Positions 43,284 through 52,657 are shown, counted from the first letter of the stretch. The stretch: DNA of 64,000 nucleotides from Flammeovirgaceae bacterium UBA7330 (GCA_002471275.1 DKPQ01000017.1:372001-436000); one strand, 5' to 3'. Translations and numbers: made by a program. The notes: generated by a model not told the origin, from the letters alone.

Positions 43284-44387
43284 TCAATCTCCCAACGAAA
43301 TCCGGTAATGGTATACCCTCGGATGGGAAGAGAAGTTGATCCAGGCCTTGCCGTGAAAATAAACATCTACGATACGTGTACCTGCATCATAGTGAATGTA
43401 ATGGTTCCCTTTGCTGAATAGCGTGTGAATGGCCATGCCATTTTCGTTGAAGAAAGCTGGTGTATAGACCTGGTACAACTTGGTGCCATCATACACCAAC
43501 ACCGTGCCGACCTGTCTGTCTTCTCCTCTCTCGTTTTCCACACAGATCATGATCAGGTCTTTGGAGAAGTGCATCTGTTGCCACCTCACAGTGTGTTCCG
43601 GTGTATCCAGCCCCAGATCTTTTCCATCTATCAGTACCGTAGTCTGCCCAGTTTCATCCACCTGGCTGATCGTTCGCCCTTCCTGATGGTATTCGATATA
43701 CCCTCCTTTGAATGGAATGAGCTTGAATGTAGCGCCTTCTGTTTGATTGGGGTATGATTTAAGTAAAGAAAGCTTACCATCAACAAACCGGAAGACATGC
43801 CGAAGATTGGAGTGGCCGTAAGTTTTCAGGGCATTTTGTACAACACTTATCAATAGTACTCCGCTCTCTGCTTCCATGGCGAACTCTTCCACAGTGCCCT
43901 CAATGTCTATGGTCACGCTGTCTTTCGCTTCAAAGCTATCATCTACCAGTTCATAGACATAGAGCTTTCTTTTTTCATGAAAGGTGCTGTTCACTCCAAC
44001 AATGTAGACCGATCCGTCTATTACAGCAAGGTCTGCAGAGCTTAGCATCTCAGGGACCTCTATTAAGTTATTGTAGGTTGTCGGTGCACCTTCCCAATAG
44101 CTATTGTGAGCCGGATATGAATTCTTTTCGGTGAAGATACGGGTACCATCTTCTTTCAGCGATTCATTGTAAATGAAGTACTCAAACTCGTTGAAGTAAG
44201 ATCCATTCCAGTCGTAGAAGTAGGTGTTTCGCTCGCCCTGGTAGTCTTCGTTCACCAGCTCACCGACTGTTTCAATCTTTGTGATAGCCGATACCGTAAG
44301 ACTTCCATCCGGTTCGATATCTTCCTTGTTGCAAGCTACCATACCTACTCCGGCAAGCAACAATCCAATTCCATTCCTCAAATTCAT
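43284..44387 (-). CDS. Hypothetical lipoprotein of the surface operon (last gene)
   Basis: 367 aa. Lipobox ends at C19 (GMVACNKED). Strand-rich mature part with repeated blade-like units (SADLAVIDGSVYIVGVNST, KLYVYELVDDSFE, EFAMEAESGVLLISVVQN, VLVYDGTKLYQVYTP), so a second propeller-type protein is likely. Last of five cotranscribed genes, 8 bp downstream of the kelch-like gene. Family not recognised. Confidence 0.65.
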   Translation of the reverse strand: MNLRNGIGLLLAGVGMVACNKEDIEPDGSLTVSAITKIETVGELVNEDYQGERNTYFYDWNGSYFNEFEYFIYNESLKEDGTRIFTEKNSYPAHNSYWEGAPTTYNNLIEVPEMLSSADLAVIDGSVYIVGVNSTFHEKRKLYVYELVDDSFEAKDSVTIDIEGTVEEFAMEAESGVLLISVVQNALKTYGHSNLRHVFRFVDGKLSLLKSYPNQTEGATFKLIPFKGGYIEYHQEGRTISQVDETGQTTVLIDGKDLGLDTPEHTVRWQQMHFSKDLIMICVENERGEDRQVGTVLVYDGTKLYQVYTPAFFNENGMAIHTLFSKGNHYIHYDAGTRIVDVYFHGKAWINFSSHPRVYHYRISLGD

Positions 44388-44395
44388 ACCTTAAA

Positions 44396-45574
44396 CTATT
44401 TATCTAAATAATACTTCCACAGCACTTCGTCTTTCCCGATCGCTCCCATGAGTCTGGGGAAGACAATGATGTTGCCAGTGGCTGCCCCATATCCATGTAA
44501 ACCGGTTGGGGCATTGGTAAACATGGTTGCTCCCTCCAAATCGACTTCTATCACATTTTCACCATCAAACTGTACGGTCTTGCCAGCCAATCCACCATAC
44601 ATCACGCCTTTGAAAGGCACAAAACCCGGAGAGAATCCTACTCCTACAGAGAAATTTTCCTTACCTGTTTCCCAGGTATCTGTTGCAATGTCATATTCAT
44701 ACTTACCAGCGTAGATCTTACCCTGGTAGGCAAACATGTGATCGCCAACGCTTCCTCGCTCAGGTCGGTCGGCAAGCTGTTTCCATTCATTGGTTTGTGG
44801 GTCATATTCATAGAGGTGCTCCAGTACCCCAATACCGAAATAGCCCTTGCCACCTTCCGAAACACCCAGCACTGGGCGGTCGTACTGCGAACGTATGGCA
44901 AAAGACCCCAGGTTGAGAATGGTGGAGACCAGCTCTGGTAGCTGACCTTTGTTCGTCCAGCTATTGGCGGTTGGATCGTATTCGTAAAGAGTTGAATTGT
45001 TTCCGACAATGTAACCTTTACCATTGATGGCAAAACCAGCAAAGGCATTGAAGTCAATGAGGTTAGGAATAACAGCCATTTCGTCCCATCGAAAGTCCAC
45101 TGTATCCAGCCTGTACCAGTTGTTGAACATCCCGAAGCCGGAGTAGATGTCACCATTGATGTTCATAGTGACAGACTGTTTGGTCTTCCCACCGGGAAAA
45201 TCAAGGTAGTGAGTAGCCCAGGCATGCTTTCGATGTACAGTTACGTCTTTACACAGCCGTTCGGATTTCTTACCTCCTGAATGAAGCTCCACGCACATAG
45301 TTCCACTGGTCAGTACCTCGTGTGTCCGCCCCGTGATTTCATACACTTCACCGGAATAATCCCAAACCAGCTCTCCATTGCCTCCAAAACATTCTCCTGC
45401 GATATAGTAAACATCCCCACCGATAGCATTGTGATAGACTACGTCCTGGGTTACTGTATAGTTTTCATCGGTGAGTGGTTGCGCGGTGATAGGGCAGTCA
45501 GTGTCTTCGTCTGAAAGCCAGCAGCCAGTGAGTAAAACAGCCGGTAGTAGCGTAAGGAGGATTTGTTTATTCAT
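44396..45574 (-). CDS. Kelch-type beta-propeller lipoprotein
   Basis: 392 aa. Lipobox ends at C18 (LLTGCWLSDED). Kelch-like blades are visible: GDIYSGFGMFNNWYRLDTVDFRWDEM, KGYIVGNNSTLYEYDPTANSWTN, KGYFGIGVLEHLYEYDPQTNEWKQLADRPERGS, KIYAGKYEYDIATDTWET. An N-terminal domain of about 110 residues precedes the propeller. Kelch proteins bind protein or glycan partners. Gene four of the five-gene surface operon. Confidence 0.8.
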   Translation of the reverse strand: MNKQILLTLLPAVLLTGCWLSDEDTDCPITAQPLTDENYTVTQDVVYHNAIGGDVYYIAGECFGGNGELVWDYSGEVYEITGRTHEVLTSGTMCVELHSGGKKSERLCKDVTVHRKHAWATHYLDFPGGKTKQSVTMNINGDIYSGFGMFNNWYRLDTVDFRWDEMAVIPNLIDFNAFAGFAINGKGYIVGNNSTLYEYDPTANSWTNKGQLPELVSTILNLGSFAIRSQYDRPVLGVSEGGKGYFGIGVLEHLYEYDPQTNEWKQLADRPERGSVGDHMFAYQGKIYAGKYEYDIATDTWETGKENFSVGVGFSPGFVPFKGVMYGGLAGKTVQFDGENVIEVDLEGATMFTNAPTGLHGYGAATGNIIVFPRLMGAIGKDEVLWKYYLDK

Positions 45575-45585
45575 GATAGTACGGA

Positions 45586-46098
45586 TTAAAAAGGATTGCA
45601 GCCGGTAGAAATGGATGACTCGGTGCCCTGTCCCTTGAAATAGACAAACCGGCCATTGGTATAATTGAATGTTGTAATGCCCCCATTCTCTGCCTTCAGG
45701 TTGAATGTACCCGCAATGCAGCCAGCTTTATTCACTGAAGGCGGATCGAAAACCAGAAGTGTGATAGACCCTTCTGTGATCACGTCCGCATCAAATATCT
45801 TTCCTGATTTCATAGGGTAGGGGGTATTGAGTGAAACGCCCTCAACCGGGATACTAAAGTCCACATGTATCTCCGTATCTGTGGCATCGGCCTGCTTGGT
45901 GATCAGGTTGATAATGGCTGAGTTAGTGTTGGCGTTCCAGTAGGTGACTTCAGCCTTTCCCATACAGTGTTCCTCCCCATTCAGGGTGGCGGTGGCCCAC
46001 TGATCGTCTTCACAAGGGCCATGAGGCTCAGGAGTTTCCTCACAGGAAGTGAACAAAAGTGCCAATAGAAACGTGGCAGGCATAAACAGCTTCTTCAT
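45586..46098 (-). CDS. DUF6252-like small lipoprotein
   Basis: 170 aa. Lipobox ends at C19 (LLFTSCEETPEP). The mature part fits a small all-beta DUF6252-type domain: DQWATATLNGEEHCMGKAEV, INLITKQADATDTEIHVDFSIPV, GSITLLVFDPPSV, GCIAGTFNLKAENGGITTFNYTNGRFVYF. Role unknown. 11 bp upstream of the kelch gene. Confidence 0.7.
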   Translation of the reverse strand: MKKLFMPATFLLALLFTSCEETPEPHGPCEDDQWATATLNGEEHCMGKAEVTYWNANTNSAIINLITKQADATDTEIHVDFSIPVEGVSLNTPYPMKSGKIFDADVITEGSITLLVFDPPSVNKAGCIAGTFNLKAENGGITTFNYTNGRFVYFKGQGTESSISTGCNPF

Positions 46099-46100
46099 GA

Positions 46101-46805
46101 TTAGTTTATTAATGAGTTACAATCGAATTCGTCCCATCGGAAACCCAGCTTTTGCTTATCTATGTCACGAAGCTCGGACTCATCAAACGGAGTCAATACA
46201 TGATCACCAAACTTGATAAAGTCTACCTCTGCATGCAGTGAAGCAATGGGATTGTGATGGGCTATGGCAGGGTCTACACCAAAGTCGATGTAAAAGACTT
46301 TGGCAGCAGCTGAGATCTGGGGGATCTGCAGGGGATTGATGTCATGGTTTTTTTCAAAGTATGCCGATGTCCCTTCTGCCCGAAAGAAATAAGTACCTGT
46401 TTTTGATGAGTAGACGCTCTGTTCGTTGACATATGCTTTTCGATGTCCTTCGGAGTTGACAGCTAAACCTAAAAATGTAGCACCATCACCGGCCTGGTAT
46501 CCAAAAGAAAACCGCATCTCTGCATAGGCATCTTCCTGTGTGAGCGATGTGGCATCGAGAGTGCCATTAAACCAGAGGCCAACTTCCGGGTGAAGTTCCC
46601 CGTCTGCCTGCTGCTGTATTAACCGCACGTCCATAAATGTTTTGGGATTGGGGATGTCCACAATCAACCTGCCATTCTCCACTTTCACTGAAGCTTCCGG
46701 GTTGTTGATTTCCAGTTTCCACAGGCCACAGCCAGGTGCTTTCTCTTCCACACAGCCACTAAGGATGAGTGAAAGCATGGCGATGAGTCCAAAAATGTGT
46801 TTCAT
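46101..46805 (-). CDS. Hypothetical lipoprotein of the surface operon
   Basis: 234 aa from the ATG at 46805 (an upstream frame overlapping the barrel gene is not used), giving a lipobox at C18 (LILSGCVEEK). The mature part has strands like a lectin-type beta-sandwich (ASVKVENGRLIVDIPNPKTFMDVRLIQQQADG, HPEVGLWFNGTLDATS, AEMRFSFGYQAGDG). Family not recognised. 2 bp from the next gene. Confidence 0.65.
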   Translation of the reverse strand: MKHIFGLIAMLSLILSGCVEEKAPGCGLWKLEINNPEASVKVENGRLIVDIPNPKTFMDVRLIQQQADGELHPEVGLWFNGTLDATSLTQEDAYAEMRFSFGYQAGDGATFLGLAVNSEGHRKAYVNEQSVYSSKTGTYFFRAEGTSAYFEKNHDINPLQIPQISAAAKVFYIDFGVDPAIAHHNPIASLHAEVDFIKFGDHVLTPFDESELRDIDKQKLGFRWDEFDCNSLIN

Positions 46806-46816
46806 ATGCTCAGAAG

Positions 46817-47548
46817 TTAGATTTGGATACCAATACCGTATTGTTGTCGCTTGATCCGGTTGCCCCAGTCGTTGAGGCCGTAGACAATCTCCGCGTTGAT
46901 AAACAGCTGTCGCCATCTCAGCTCAAAAGACTGATTGAGGATCCTGGGTTTTACATCGGGAGCTACTTCCAGTGGTTCTTTACCAAAAGTGAAGGCATAA
47001 GAGCCCTCATAGTGCAGCCAGAAGCCGCTTTTCCCCATTGCCAAATCAGCCATCCATGCCGGGCCTGCCGCCCCATAGTAGTAGCGAGTGCCGCTTGTAT
47101 TTTGATCCGAATCTTTGTCATTGTTGATCCCTTCAATACCATACAGGTAATCTCCGGCATGCAATCCCAGTGATAACTGGGCATATTGGGTGTAGAGTGC
47201 TGAGAAGGCAAAGTTGTGCCATCCTAAGAGGTTTGACAGATATGGAGTTCCGGTTTCTGTCTCATGTAGAATACCCCCGGTATACAACACCGAAATAATG
47301 TCTCCCAGGATCTTATACCGATGACTGTTTTGGTATTTTCCCCAACCAAATGTTGACTTGCTTTGACTCCAGTCAATCACTACCGTACTGTGTGATACAT
47401 CCTCTATTTTTCCGGACCACTCGTTAGTAAGGGTTCCATAGAATAAAGCAAATCGTTGGGTCTTTTCTCCGTTAAGCGGGTACTCTGAAAGCTGGGCATA
47501 TCCTGACAGCGATAAGCAGAAGCCCAGCAAAATAAACAGGCGTTTCAT
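46817..47548 (-). CDS. Outer-membrane beta-barrel-like protein, first gene of the surface operon
   Basis: 243 aa from the ATG at 47548 (longer starts not favoured). Signal peptide ends SGYAQ. Barrel-like strands: FALFYGTLTNEWSGK, VVIDWSQSKSTFGWGKYQNSHRYK, HNFAFSALYTQYAQLSLGLHAGDYLYG, ARHGWLIWQWGK-type girdle, ending with RIKRQQYGIGIQI. It heads an operon with four lipoproteins, and could anchor or assemble them. Family not recognised. Confidence 0.7.
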   Translation of the reverse strand: MKRLFILLGFCLSLSGYAQLSEYPLNGEKTQRFALFYGTLTNEWSGKIEDVSHSTVVIDWSQSKSTFGWGKYQNSHRYKILGDIISVLYTGGILHETETGTPYLSNLLGWHNFAFSALYTQYAQLSLGLHAGDYLYGIEGINNDKDSDQNTSGTRYYYGAAGPAWMADLAMGKSGFWLHYEGSYAFTFGKEPLEVAPDVKPRILNQSFELRWRQLFINAEIVYGLNDWGNRIKRQQYGIGIQI

Positions 47549-47802
47549 ACAGTTGACGTTTGTTGTGAAAGTTCGAAATGGGCACATCGCCCTTAAACAA
47601 GCTTTGTGAAAAACGGTGATTCTTCAATTCAAGCGATGCACCTCATTTCGACCCTCGAATATGATGGGAAGCCAATTGAAAAGAGTTTCATTTCAGCAAA
47701 ATGGAGTGCGGTATTATAAGATCGAACCAAAAGGAGATTGTTTTCATATTCTTGTTGAAATGAAAGTAGGGCTTATCTTGCGGCCTTGTTTGGGTATTTG
47801 AT

Positions 47803-48981
47803 ATGAGTTGGCACCAGGTGTATCTTTTTATTTCCTTTATTACAATTGGAAATAAGCTTTTACTTTTTCTACTATTCTTTTTTCAGCGAAGCAATAAAAG
47901 ATTTAATAAGCTTCTGGCCTTCATCATCGGTAGCGCCATACCTCTTATGATTACCAACCTGCTCAACTATTTGCAGGAGACTGAATACATTTCATTGATG
48001 TTTGTGGGAAATGCTGGCAGTATGCTTTACTATCCCTTGTGTGTTTTGTTTTTCCATGAAAGTCTGAAAATTCCTTTAAAGACTGGCTGGAAGTTTCAGG
48101 TTTACATGTGGGGTCCGGTGTCTTACTACTTACTGCTGATGATGGTGTTTCTTTTCGTTTTAGATGCTCCAGCCAGGCTGCACTATATTGAAGATATTGT
48201 CTCTTACCGCTGGGAGAGCGGGCTTGCCCTGGCTACGATGACTCCCATTTACGTTTTATTTTTAGCTCACAGTATCTATTTTATTTTCTTCATTAGGAAA
48301 GCGCATCATCTTACCATAAGATTTGGTGAAAACCACATCATCAGGAGACGATACAGGTTTGTTCGTACGTTTGTGGTCCTGCTCATCAGCCTGTCTGTAA
48401 CGATGGCAATTTTTGGCTTTTTCGATCTTAGTAACCAGGTCATAGATATGTTATTAGTACCCATGTTTTCCAACGTCCTGACCTTGCTTATTGTATACTT
48501 TGCGTTTGATGGAAGAATGGTCCAGGAAGAAAATACCTCTTTTCAGCTGTTGGAAAATAAAAAAGGGGGATCAATACTCAAACCTATTAAGGGTATTGTC
48601 CCAAAGGCCAAACGGAAAGCACTGAAACATGAGATTGATGCTTTTTTTGAGAATAGTACGGCCTTTTGTGAAAGTGATTTTTCTCTCCAGAAAATGGCCG
48701 AGTTGATGAAAGTACCGGCACATCAGCTGTCATTTGTGATCAATGCGGAGTATGGACAAAGTTTTTCGGAGTTGCTTGGCTATTATCGTATCAGGCGGGC
48801 AAAATCCATGATCGAAAGTGATGCCTTTAAGCAGCTAACCATAGAAGGGATAGGGCAGATGGTTGGCTACAAATCCAAGAGTACGTTTTTCAACCAGTTT
48901 AAGAAGAATACCGGAAATACACCACTCTACTTTAGGCAGCAGAAATCCGAAGACACGAAAACCTTATCGGGAGGAGAATAG
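47803..48981 (+). CDS. 7TM-linked AraC-type regulator
   Basis: 392 aa. Seven hydrophobic segments fill residues 5-245 (for example LFISFITIGNKLLLFLLFFF, YYLLLMMVFLFVLDAP, FVRTFVVLLISLSVTMAIFGFF, VLTLLIVYFAFDG). They are followed by an AraC-type double HTH at about 285-385: FSLQKMAELMKVPAHQLSFVINAEYGQSFSELLGYYRIRRAKSMI and IGQMVGYKSKSTFFNQFKKNTGNTP. Such membrane-bound regulators sense outside signals. It is divergent from the five-gene surface operon and is its most likely regulator. Confidence 0.85.
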   Translation: MSWHQVYLFISFITIGNKLLLFLLFFFQRSNKRFNKLLAFIIGSAIPLMITNLLNYLQETEYISLMFVGNAGSMLYYPLCVLFFHESLKIPLKTGWKFQVYMWGPVSYYLLLMMVFLFVLDAPARLHYIEDIVSYRWESGLALATMTPIYVLFLAHSIYFIFFIRKAHHLTIRFGENHIIRRRYRFVRTFVVLLISLSVTMAIFGFFDLSNQVIDMLLVPMFSNVLTLLIVYFAFDGRMVQEENTSFQLLENKKGGSILKPIKGIVPKAKRKALKHEIDAFFENSTAFCESDFSLQKMAELMKVPAHQLSFVINAEYGQSFSELLGYYRIRRAKSMIESDAFKQLTIEGIGQMVGYKSKSTFFNQFKKNTGNTPLYFRQQKSEDTKTLSGGE

Positions 48982-49045
48982 CACGGCTTCATAAAAACAA
49001 AAGTCAGGGGTTTATGCATGCAAGAATTGATTACACCTCATAAGA

Positions 49046-49192
49046 TGTAATTATTCTAAGATAGGATTTTAATTGTTTTAGATTAAATGTTAATTGATCA
49101 AGATGGAATTACATTATTTCAATATGAATACTCGATCATATGTAATCAATTATTATACTACCGGGATGAATTTGTAATTGTTTAAGATAGGG
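49046..49192. repeat. Four imperfect AT-rich direct repeats
   Basis: Repeats of about 19-22 bp share the pattern TAATTGTTTAAGATAGG, at about 49046-49066, 49067-49085, 49089-49107 and 49171-49192. They lie in a gene-free 245-bp gap after the AraC gene. Possibly binding-site clusters or decayed sequence; no function seen. Confidence 0.55.
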
Positions 49193-49227
49193 AGTGAATT
49201 GCGAAGGATTGGTGTTGTAGTGGTATC

Positions 49228-49824
49228 CTATTTTCGAGATCTTTTGTGCATTTCAGTTATAATGGCCTCTATTCTTTCAACTAGGCCTTGATTGTTCACT
49301 GATTCATCATTCAGGCCTTTATCCAGGGCATCACCCAGTTTTGATATCATATCACCAAGAAAGCTATGTTTCTGAGTAAGTAATGCCTCATCATCAGTTT
49401 CCCAGAATTTCCCCTCGTCAAATACTTCAAACTGCTTAAAATACCTGTTACTTAGGTATTTCATCAGCTTCACCATCGAGATGTGTATTTCCACAGGGGC
49501 AAACTGGGTTTTGGTATGTTGCCAGTCAGCTTCATTTTCTCCCAGGGCCATTGTGACCATGTTTGTCATCCTGCCTTTAGCATCAAACAAAAGAGAAAAT
49601 GATTCACATTTAGTGTGCATTTTAATAAGAATTCCTTTGAGTGGTAAGTGACCCTGAATGGAACCTTCGGAATCAATAAAGGAAGTATTAGGTAAGTCCC
49701 AATCATTATCCATTACCTGGTAATTCCAACCCATTGATTGAGCCACATCACTCATTTCTTCGATGAGAGGGTAGACCATTTCGGGCTTTTTTAGAATGCC
49801 TTTATAATGAATAGTAAGTCCCAT
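49228..49824 (-). CDS. Hypothetical cytosolic protein
   Basis: 198 aa from ATG 49824 (the upstream in-frame stretch overlaps the neighbour). LTIHYKGILKKPEMVYPLIEEMSDVAQSMGWNY, then GSIQGHLPLKGILIKMHTKCESFSLLFDAKGRM, HISMVKLMKYLSNRYFKQFEVFDEGKFWET. No signal peptide. Pairs with the gene at 49839-50303 (14-bp gap). Family not recognised. Confidence 0.6.
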   Translation of the reverse strand: MGLTIHYKGILKKPEMVYPLIEEMSDVAQSMGWNYQVMDNDWDLPNTSFIDSEGSIQGHLPLKGILIKMHTKCESFSLLFDAKGRMTNMVTMALGENEADWQHTKTQFAPVEIHISMVKLMKYLSNRYFKQFEVFDEGKFWETDDEALLTQKHSFLGDMISKLGDALDKGLNDESVNNQGLVERIEAIITEMHKRSRK

Positions 49825-49838
49825 TGTAGTGTAAATTG

Positions 49839-50303
49839 CTAGTTCAATTCCTCTATGTCCATCTGTATCAGATCCCATACATGACGCTCATATGCTTGCT
49901 GTCTAAACTGGAACCAATGCTCCCGGTATTCAGAGCCTTCAACTACCATTTTGAAGTTGGCAAAAGGTTTTCTGTTATTGAGTGCAGTGATAAGCTTGTT
50001 TTGTAAATGCTGGTCTACAACTTGCTCAGCAAAGTTTTCCATGATCCTAAATGCTTCGCTGGAATCCAGGGGATCTATTTCAATGTATTTTTTCCACTTT
50101 TCATGCTTCTTTTCTTCATTTTCCCGTGATTCACCCGTCATTGATTCATACTCTTCAGGATCTTCAAGCAGCATCTTTGGAAGGGACTCTACTTCCAGAG
50201 AATCTGGATTAAAAAAGCAGACAAAACCAGCCAACAAACTTTCCGCAATTTCATGAACGGCCTGTTTATACTTTTCGGGGATATTTTCCTTTATTTCTTT
50301 CAT
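49839..50303 (-). CDS. Hypothetical helical protein
   Basis: 154 aa, mostly charged and helical: EKYKQAVHEIAESLLAGFVCFFNPDS, then MTGESRENEEKKHEKWKKYIEIDPLDSSEAFRIMENFAEQV, and QHLQNKLITALNNRKPFANFKMVVEG, ending in YREHWFQFRQQAYERHVWD. The pattern LNxRKPFxxFK...REHWFxFR resembles UPF0158-type proteins of Bacteroidota, a family of unknown function; the assignment is tentative. Upstream partner of the gene at 49228. Confidence 0.65.
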   Translation of the reverse strand: MKEIKENIPEKYKQAVHEIAESLLAGFVCFFNPDSLEVESLPKMLLEDPEEYESMTGESRENEEKKHEKWKKYIEIDPLDSSEAFRIMENFAEQVVDQHLQNKLITALNNRKPFANFKMVVEGSEYREHWFQFRQQAYERHVWDLIQMDIEELN

Positions 50304-50386
50304 TCATAATTGCTGACGCGATTAAAGGTAGCAATAACAATTCAAAAGTGGGCTCTACATACTATTAGCCAGACTTAATCCTAATA

Positions 50387-51202
50387 TCAAGAGAGAGAGA
50401 GCGTTCTTTGAGCATCTTCATCTGACTGTCCGGAAGGCATCAGCATGTAAGGATTAATGCTTTTTTTCCTGGAACTAAAGAGCCCCCTGGAAGGTGCATA
50501 CTGCCAAAGACCGACCATTTCGTACTGGTTGATCAATGCACACCGGAAATTCTCTGCATTATAAACGAGGGTATAAGACTGGTCTTGTAAGATGATAGCC
50601 AGAACAAAATCCATTGGCCGATCATAGTTGCTGTAGTATTCCAGCTTTTCTTCAAGCCACACAGGAGTATGGCTGGTGAAACTCTTCCAGTATTCAATGG
50701 AGTCAAGTAAAGTATTCATGGGTTTTAGGGCAAAAGTTCCCAAAGTGTCTTCTTCCTCAATTATGGATCCTTTAGCTCCTTCGTCCCAGTATAAATTATA
50801 GGTTTCATATGTTTCCAGCGAGCTGCCACTTTCGTCTCTCACTCGTTCACGGGTCTTTTCATAAAAACCAGTCACCTGAACTGGAAAAGCGATTTCTTTT
50901 TTGATTCCACCAAGTTTCACGCTGTTGTTAAGCTGCCACAGAGATTCAGAAGAGGAGCTTGTGGTCCAACCGGTAAACAAAGTGAATAGGCCTTCAACGA
51001 CCTTTTCACCTGTGGCAATGCCATCGTCGGTGACAGGAGTGGGCCCTTTTGTTTCTAGCTTGATCTTCGAAATACCAAATTGATTTAAGGTGTATTTACC
51101 TGATTGGATCCTGGCCTTGCTAAAGCCGATAGAATCCATGGGTTGCCCGAAAGCTATTTTCATCATAAATGTCAGGCTGATGGTGATAAGTAGATGTTTC
51201 AT
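50387..51202 (-). CDS. Hypothetical secreted protein
   Basis: 271 aa from ATG 51202. Signal peptide about 1-20 (ends AFGQ). The mature part has a long strand-rich domain (GKYTLNQFGISKIKLETKGPTPV, KKEIAFPVQVTGFYEKTRERVRDESG), and a C-terminal half with PMDFVLAIILQDQSYTLVYNAENFRCALINQYEMVGLWQYAPSRG. Not recognised. Third gene in a row with the lipoprotein and barrel genes upstream (68 bp gap). Confidence 0.6.
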   Translation of the reverse strand: MKHLLITISLTFMMKIAFGQPMDSIGFSKARIQSGKYTLNQFGISKIKLETKGPTPVTDDGIATGEKVVEGLFTLFTGWTTSSSSESLWQLNNSVKLGGIKKEIAFPVQVTGFYEKTRERVRDESGSSLETYETYNLYWDEGAKGSIIEEEDTLGTFALKPMNTLLDSIEYWKSFTSHTPVWLEEKLEYYSNYDRPMDFVLAIILQDQSYTLVYNAENFRCALINQYEMVGLWQYAPSRGLFSSRKKSINPYMLMPSGQSDEDAQRTLSLS

Positions 51203-51270
51203 GACGCTACTGTTAAATGATAAAACCAGCACGGAAGTAGTTTCCGTGCCGGCTTCGGTTTAAAAAAACA

Positions 51271-51993
51271 TCAGATCCGTTCATATCTGTACTGGATCAG
51301 GTCTTCTCCGGAATAATCTATCAGGATGAAATGATCTTCGTCGAAAGTAGATACGAAATATTCCTCTACATCCACTCCATTGATGAGCAGCACTAGATTC
51401 TGGCCGTAGCCCCACCAGCTTGCCTCACGAAACTGTGGCAAAGTATCACATCGATTGGTACCATCATCCATGGAGTAATAGCCAGCCTTTTCAAAGTGTA
51501 CTACATTGCCGATGATACATGAGTGGTCAGGGTCACCACTGATGTCATTATCGAATTCATCATATACTTTCGTGATCTCCCAATCTTTGCCCTGAGCTGA
51601 AGAGATGGTGAAATTGAAGTTAACAGAGAGCCATACCTGATCGATATAAATATTTCCCTGCTCCACATAAATCCCGTACGGGTATTGCCAGTTGGACATG
51701 TTACCTTTCACTATATCCAGGTAGTAATCTCCGCTGTTCAGATCTCTCAACGTGATTATACCTTCCGAATCGGTAGTCAGGGTCATTCGCAGGTTTTGTT
51801 CAAAGGCCCAATCATCAACATTATTGTAAACTTTGACAGTAGCATTCGGAACCGCATTTCCTGTCCATTCATCGATGACCGTGATTCTGGTAATCCCCTG
51901 CTCATCAAACTCCAACTCATCATTACATTGAGTAAAAGCAAGGATAAGGGCAATGACGGCATATATTCTTAATATTATTATGATCGTTCTCAT
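51271..51993 (-). CDS. Lipoprotein with carboxypeptidase-regulatory-like domain
   Basis: 240 aa. Lipobox ends at C23 (FTQCNDELEF). Residues 30-105 show a CnaB/carboxypeptidase-regulatory-like beta-sandwich: GITRITVIDEWTGNAVPNATVKVYNNVDD, MTLTTDSEGIITLRDLNSGDYYLDIVKG. The rest is a lipocalin-like or all-beta region of unknown family (DWEITKVYDEFDNDISGDPDHSC). Middle gene of the surface trio. Confidence 0.7.
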   Translation of the reverse strand: MRTIIIILRIYAVIALILAFTQCNDELEFDEQGITRITVIDEWTGNAVPNATVKVYNNVDDWAFEQNLRMTLTTDSEGIITLRDLNSGDYYLDIVKGNMSNWQYPYGIYVEQGNIYIDQVWLSVNFNFTISSAQGKDWEITKVYDEFDNDISGDPDHSCIIGNVVHFEKAGYYSMDDGTNRCDTLPQFREASWWGYGQNLVLLINGVDVEEYFVSTFDEDHFILIDYSGEDLIQYRYERI

Positions 51994-52015
51994 AATTTCA
52001 AAGGTTTAGTGATTC

Positions 52016-52657
52016 TTAAAATCTGTACTCAAGTGAGAAATCTACTGTTCGGTTAAATGCTTCAGCATCTTTTTCCTCGTCAAGTGTCATCAATCCCCAC
52101 TGATAGCCTACAGAAAAACCGATATGCTCAGAAATCAGATATCCAACCCCCACACCCAGACTAAAGTCGGCACTGCGAAAGGTATCTATCTCATCTTCAT
52201 CTTTAGCTCCTGTACATTCTCCATCGAGGCACTCCCGGTAAATCTCAGTGTAGTTGTTTTTGAGCAGAGCTGAAAGCATTGGCCTGGCGATCAGGTAAAG
52301 CGCTGGGTCTACCTGGTATTCTAATGCCAATGGAAAATCCAGGTAGTTGGCTCTTACCTTCATTTGGTACTCATAGGAGATTTCTGTGTTGTCGTACCAA
52401 TCATAGGTTTCTTTATCCGAATCCTGAACACCCCGTTGAGTGAATTGAATGCCCGGTACAATGCTTAATTTCTCAGAGGCCCTGGCCCGATAATGAAGAC
52501 CTAGCTGATAACCCATTCGTACGTCTGCGGATTCCACATCATCCCCAGACCATGAAGAAAGATTCGCGCCTGCTTTTATGGCAAATCCCTGAGCAATTGT
52601 CAGGACTGGTGCAGTCAAAAGCAGCATGGTGATCGAAAACATTACTAAACGTTGCAT
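52016..52657 (-). CDS. Outer-membrane beta-barrel (PorT-like) protein
   Basis: 213 aa with a signal peptide (about 1-22). Porin family pattern of Bacteroidota: GFAIKAGANLSSWSGDDVESADVRMGYQLGLHYRARASEKLSIVPGIQFTQRG, LDFPLALEYQVDPALYLIARPMLSALL, DFSLGVGVGYLISEHIGFSVGYQWGL, ending VDFSLEYRF with the C-terminal aromatic. Outer-membrane protein of unknown role, first gene of the trio. Confidence 0.82.
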   Translation of the reverse strand: MQRLVMFSITMLLLTAPVLTIAQGFAIKAGANLSSWSGDDVESADVRMGYQLGLHYRARASEKLSIVPGIQFTQRGVQDSDKETYDWYDNTEISYEYQMKVRANYLDFPLALEYQVDPALYLIARPMLSALLKNNYTEIYRECLDGECTGAKDEDEIDTFRSADFSLGVGVGYLISEHIGFSVGYQWGLMTLDEEKDAEAFNRTVDFSLEYRF

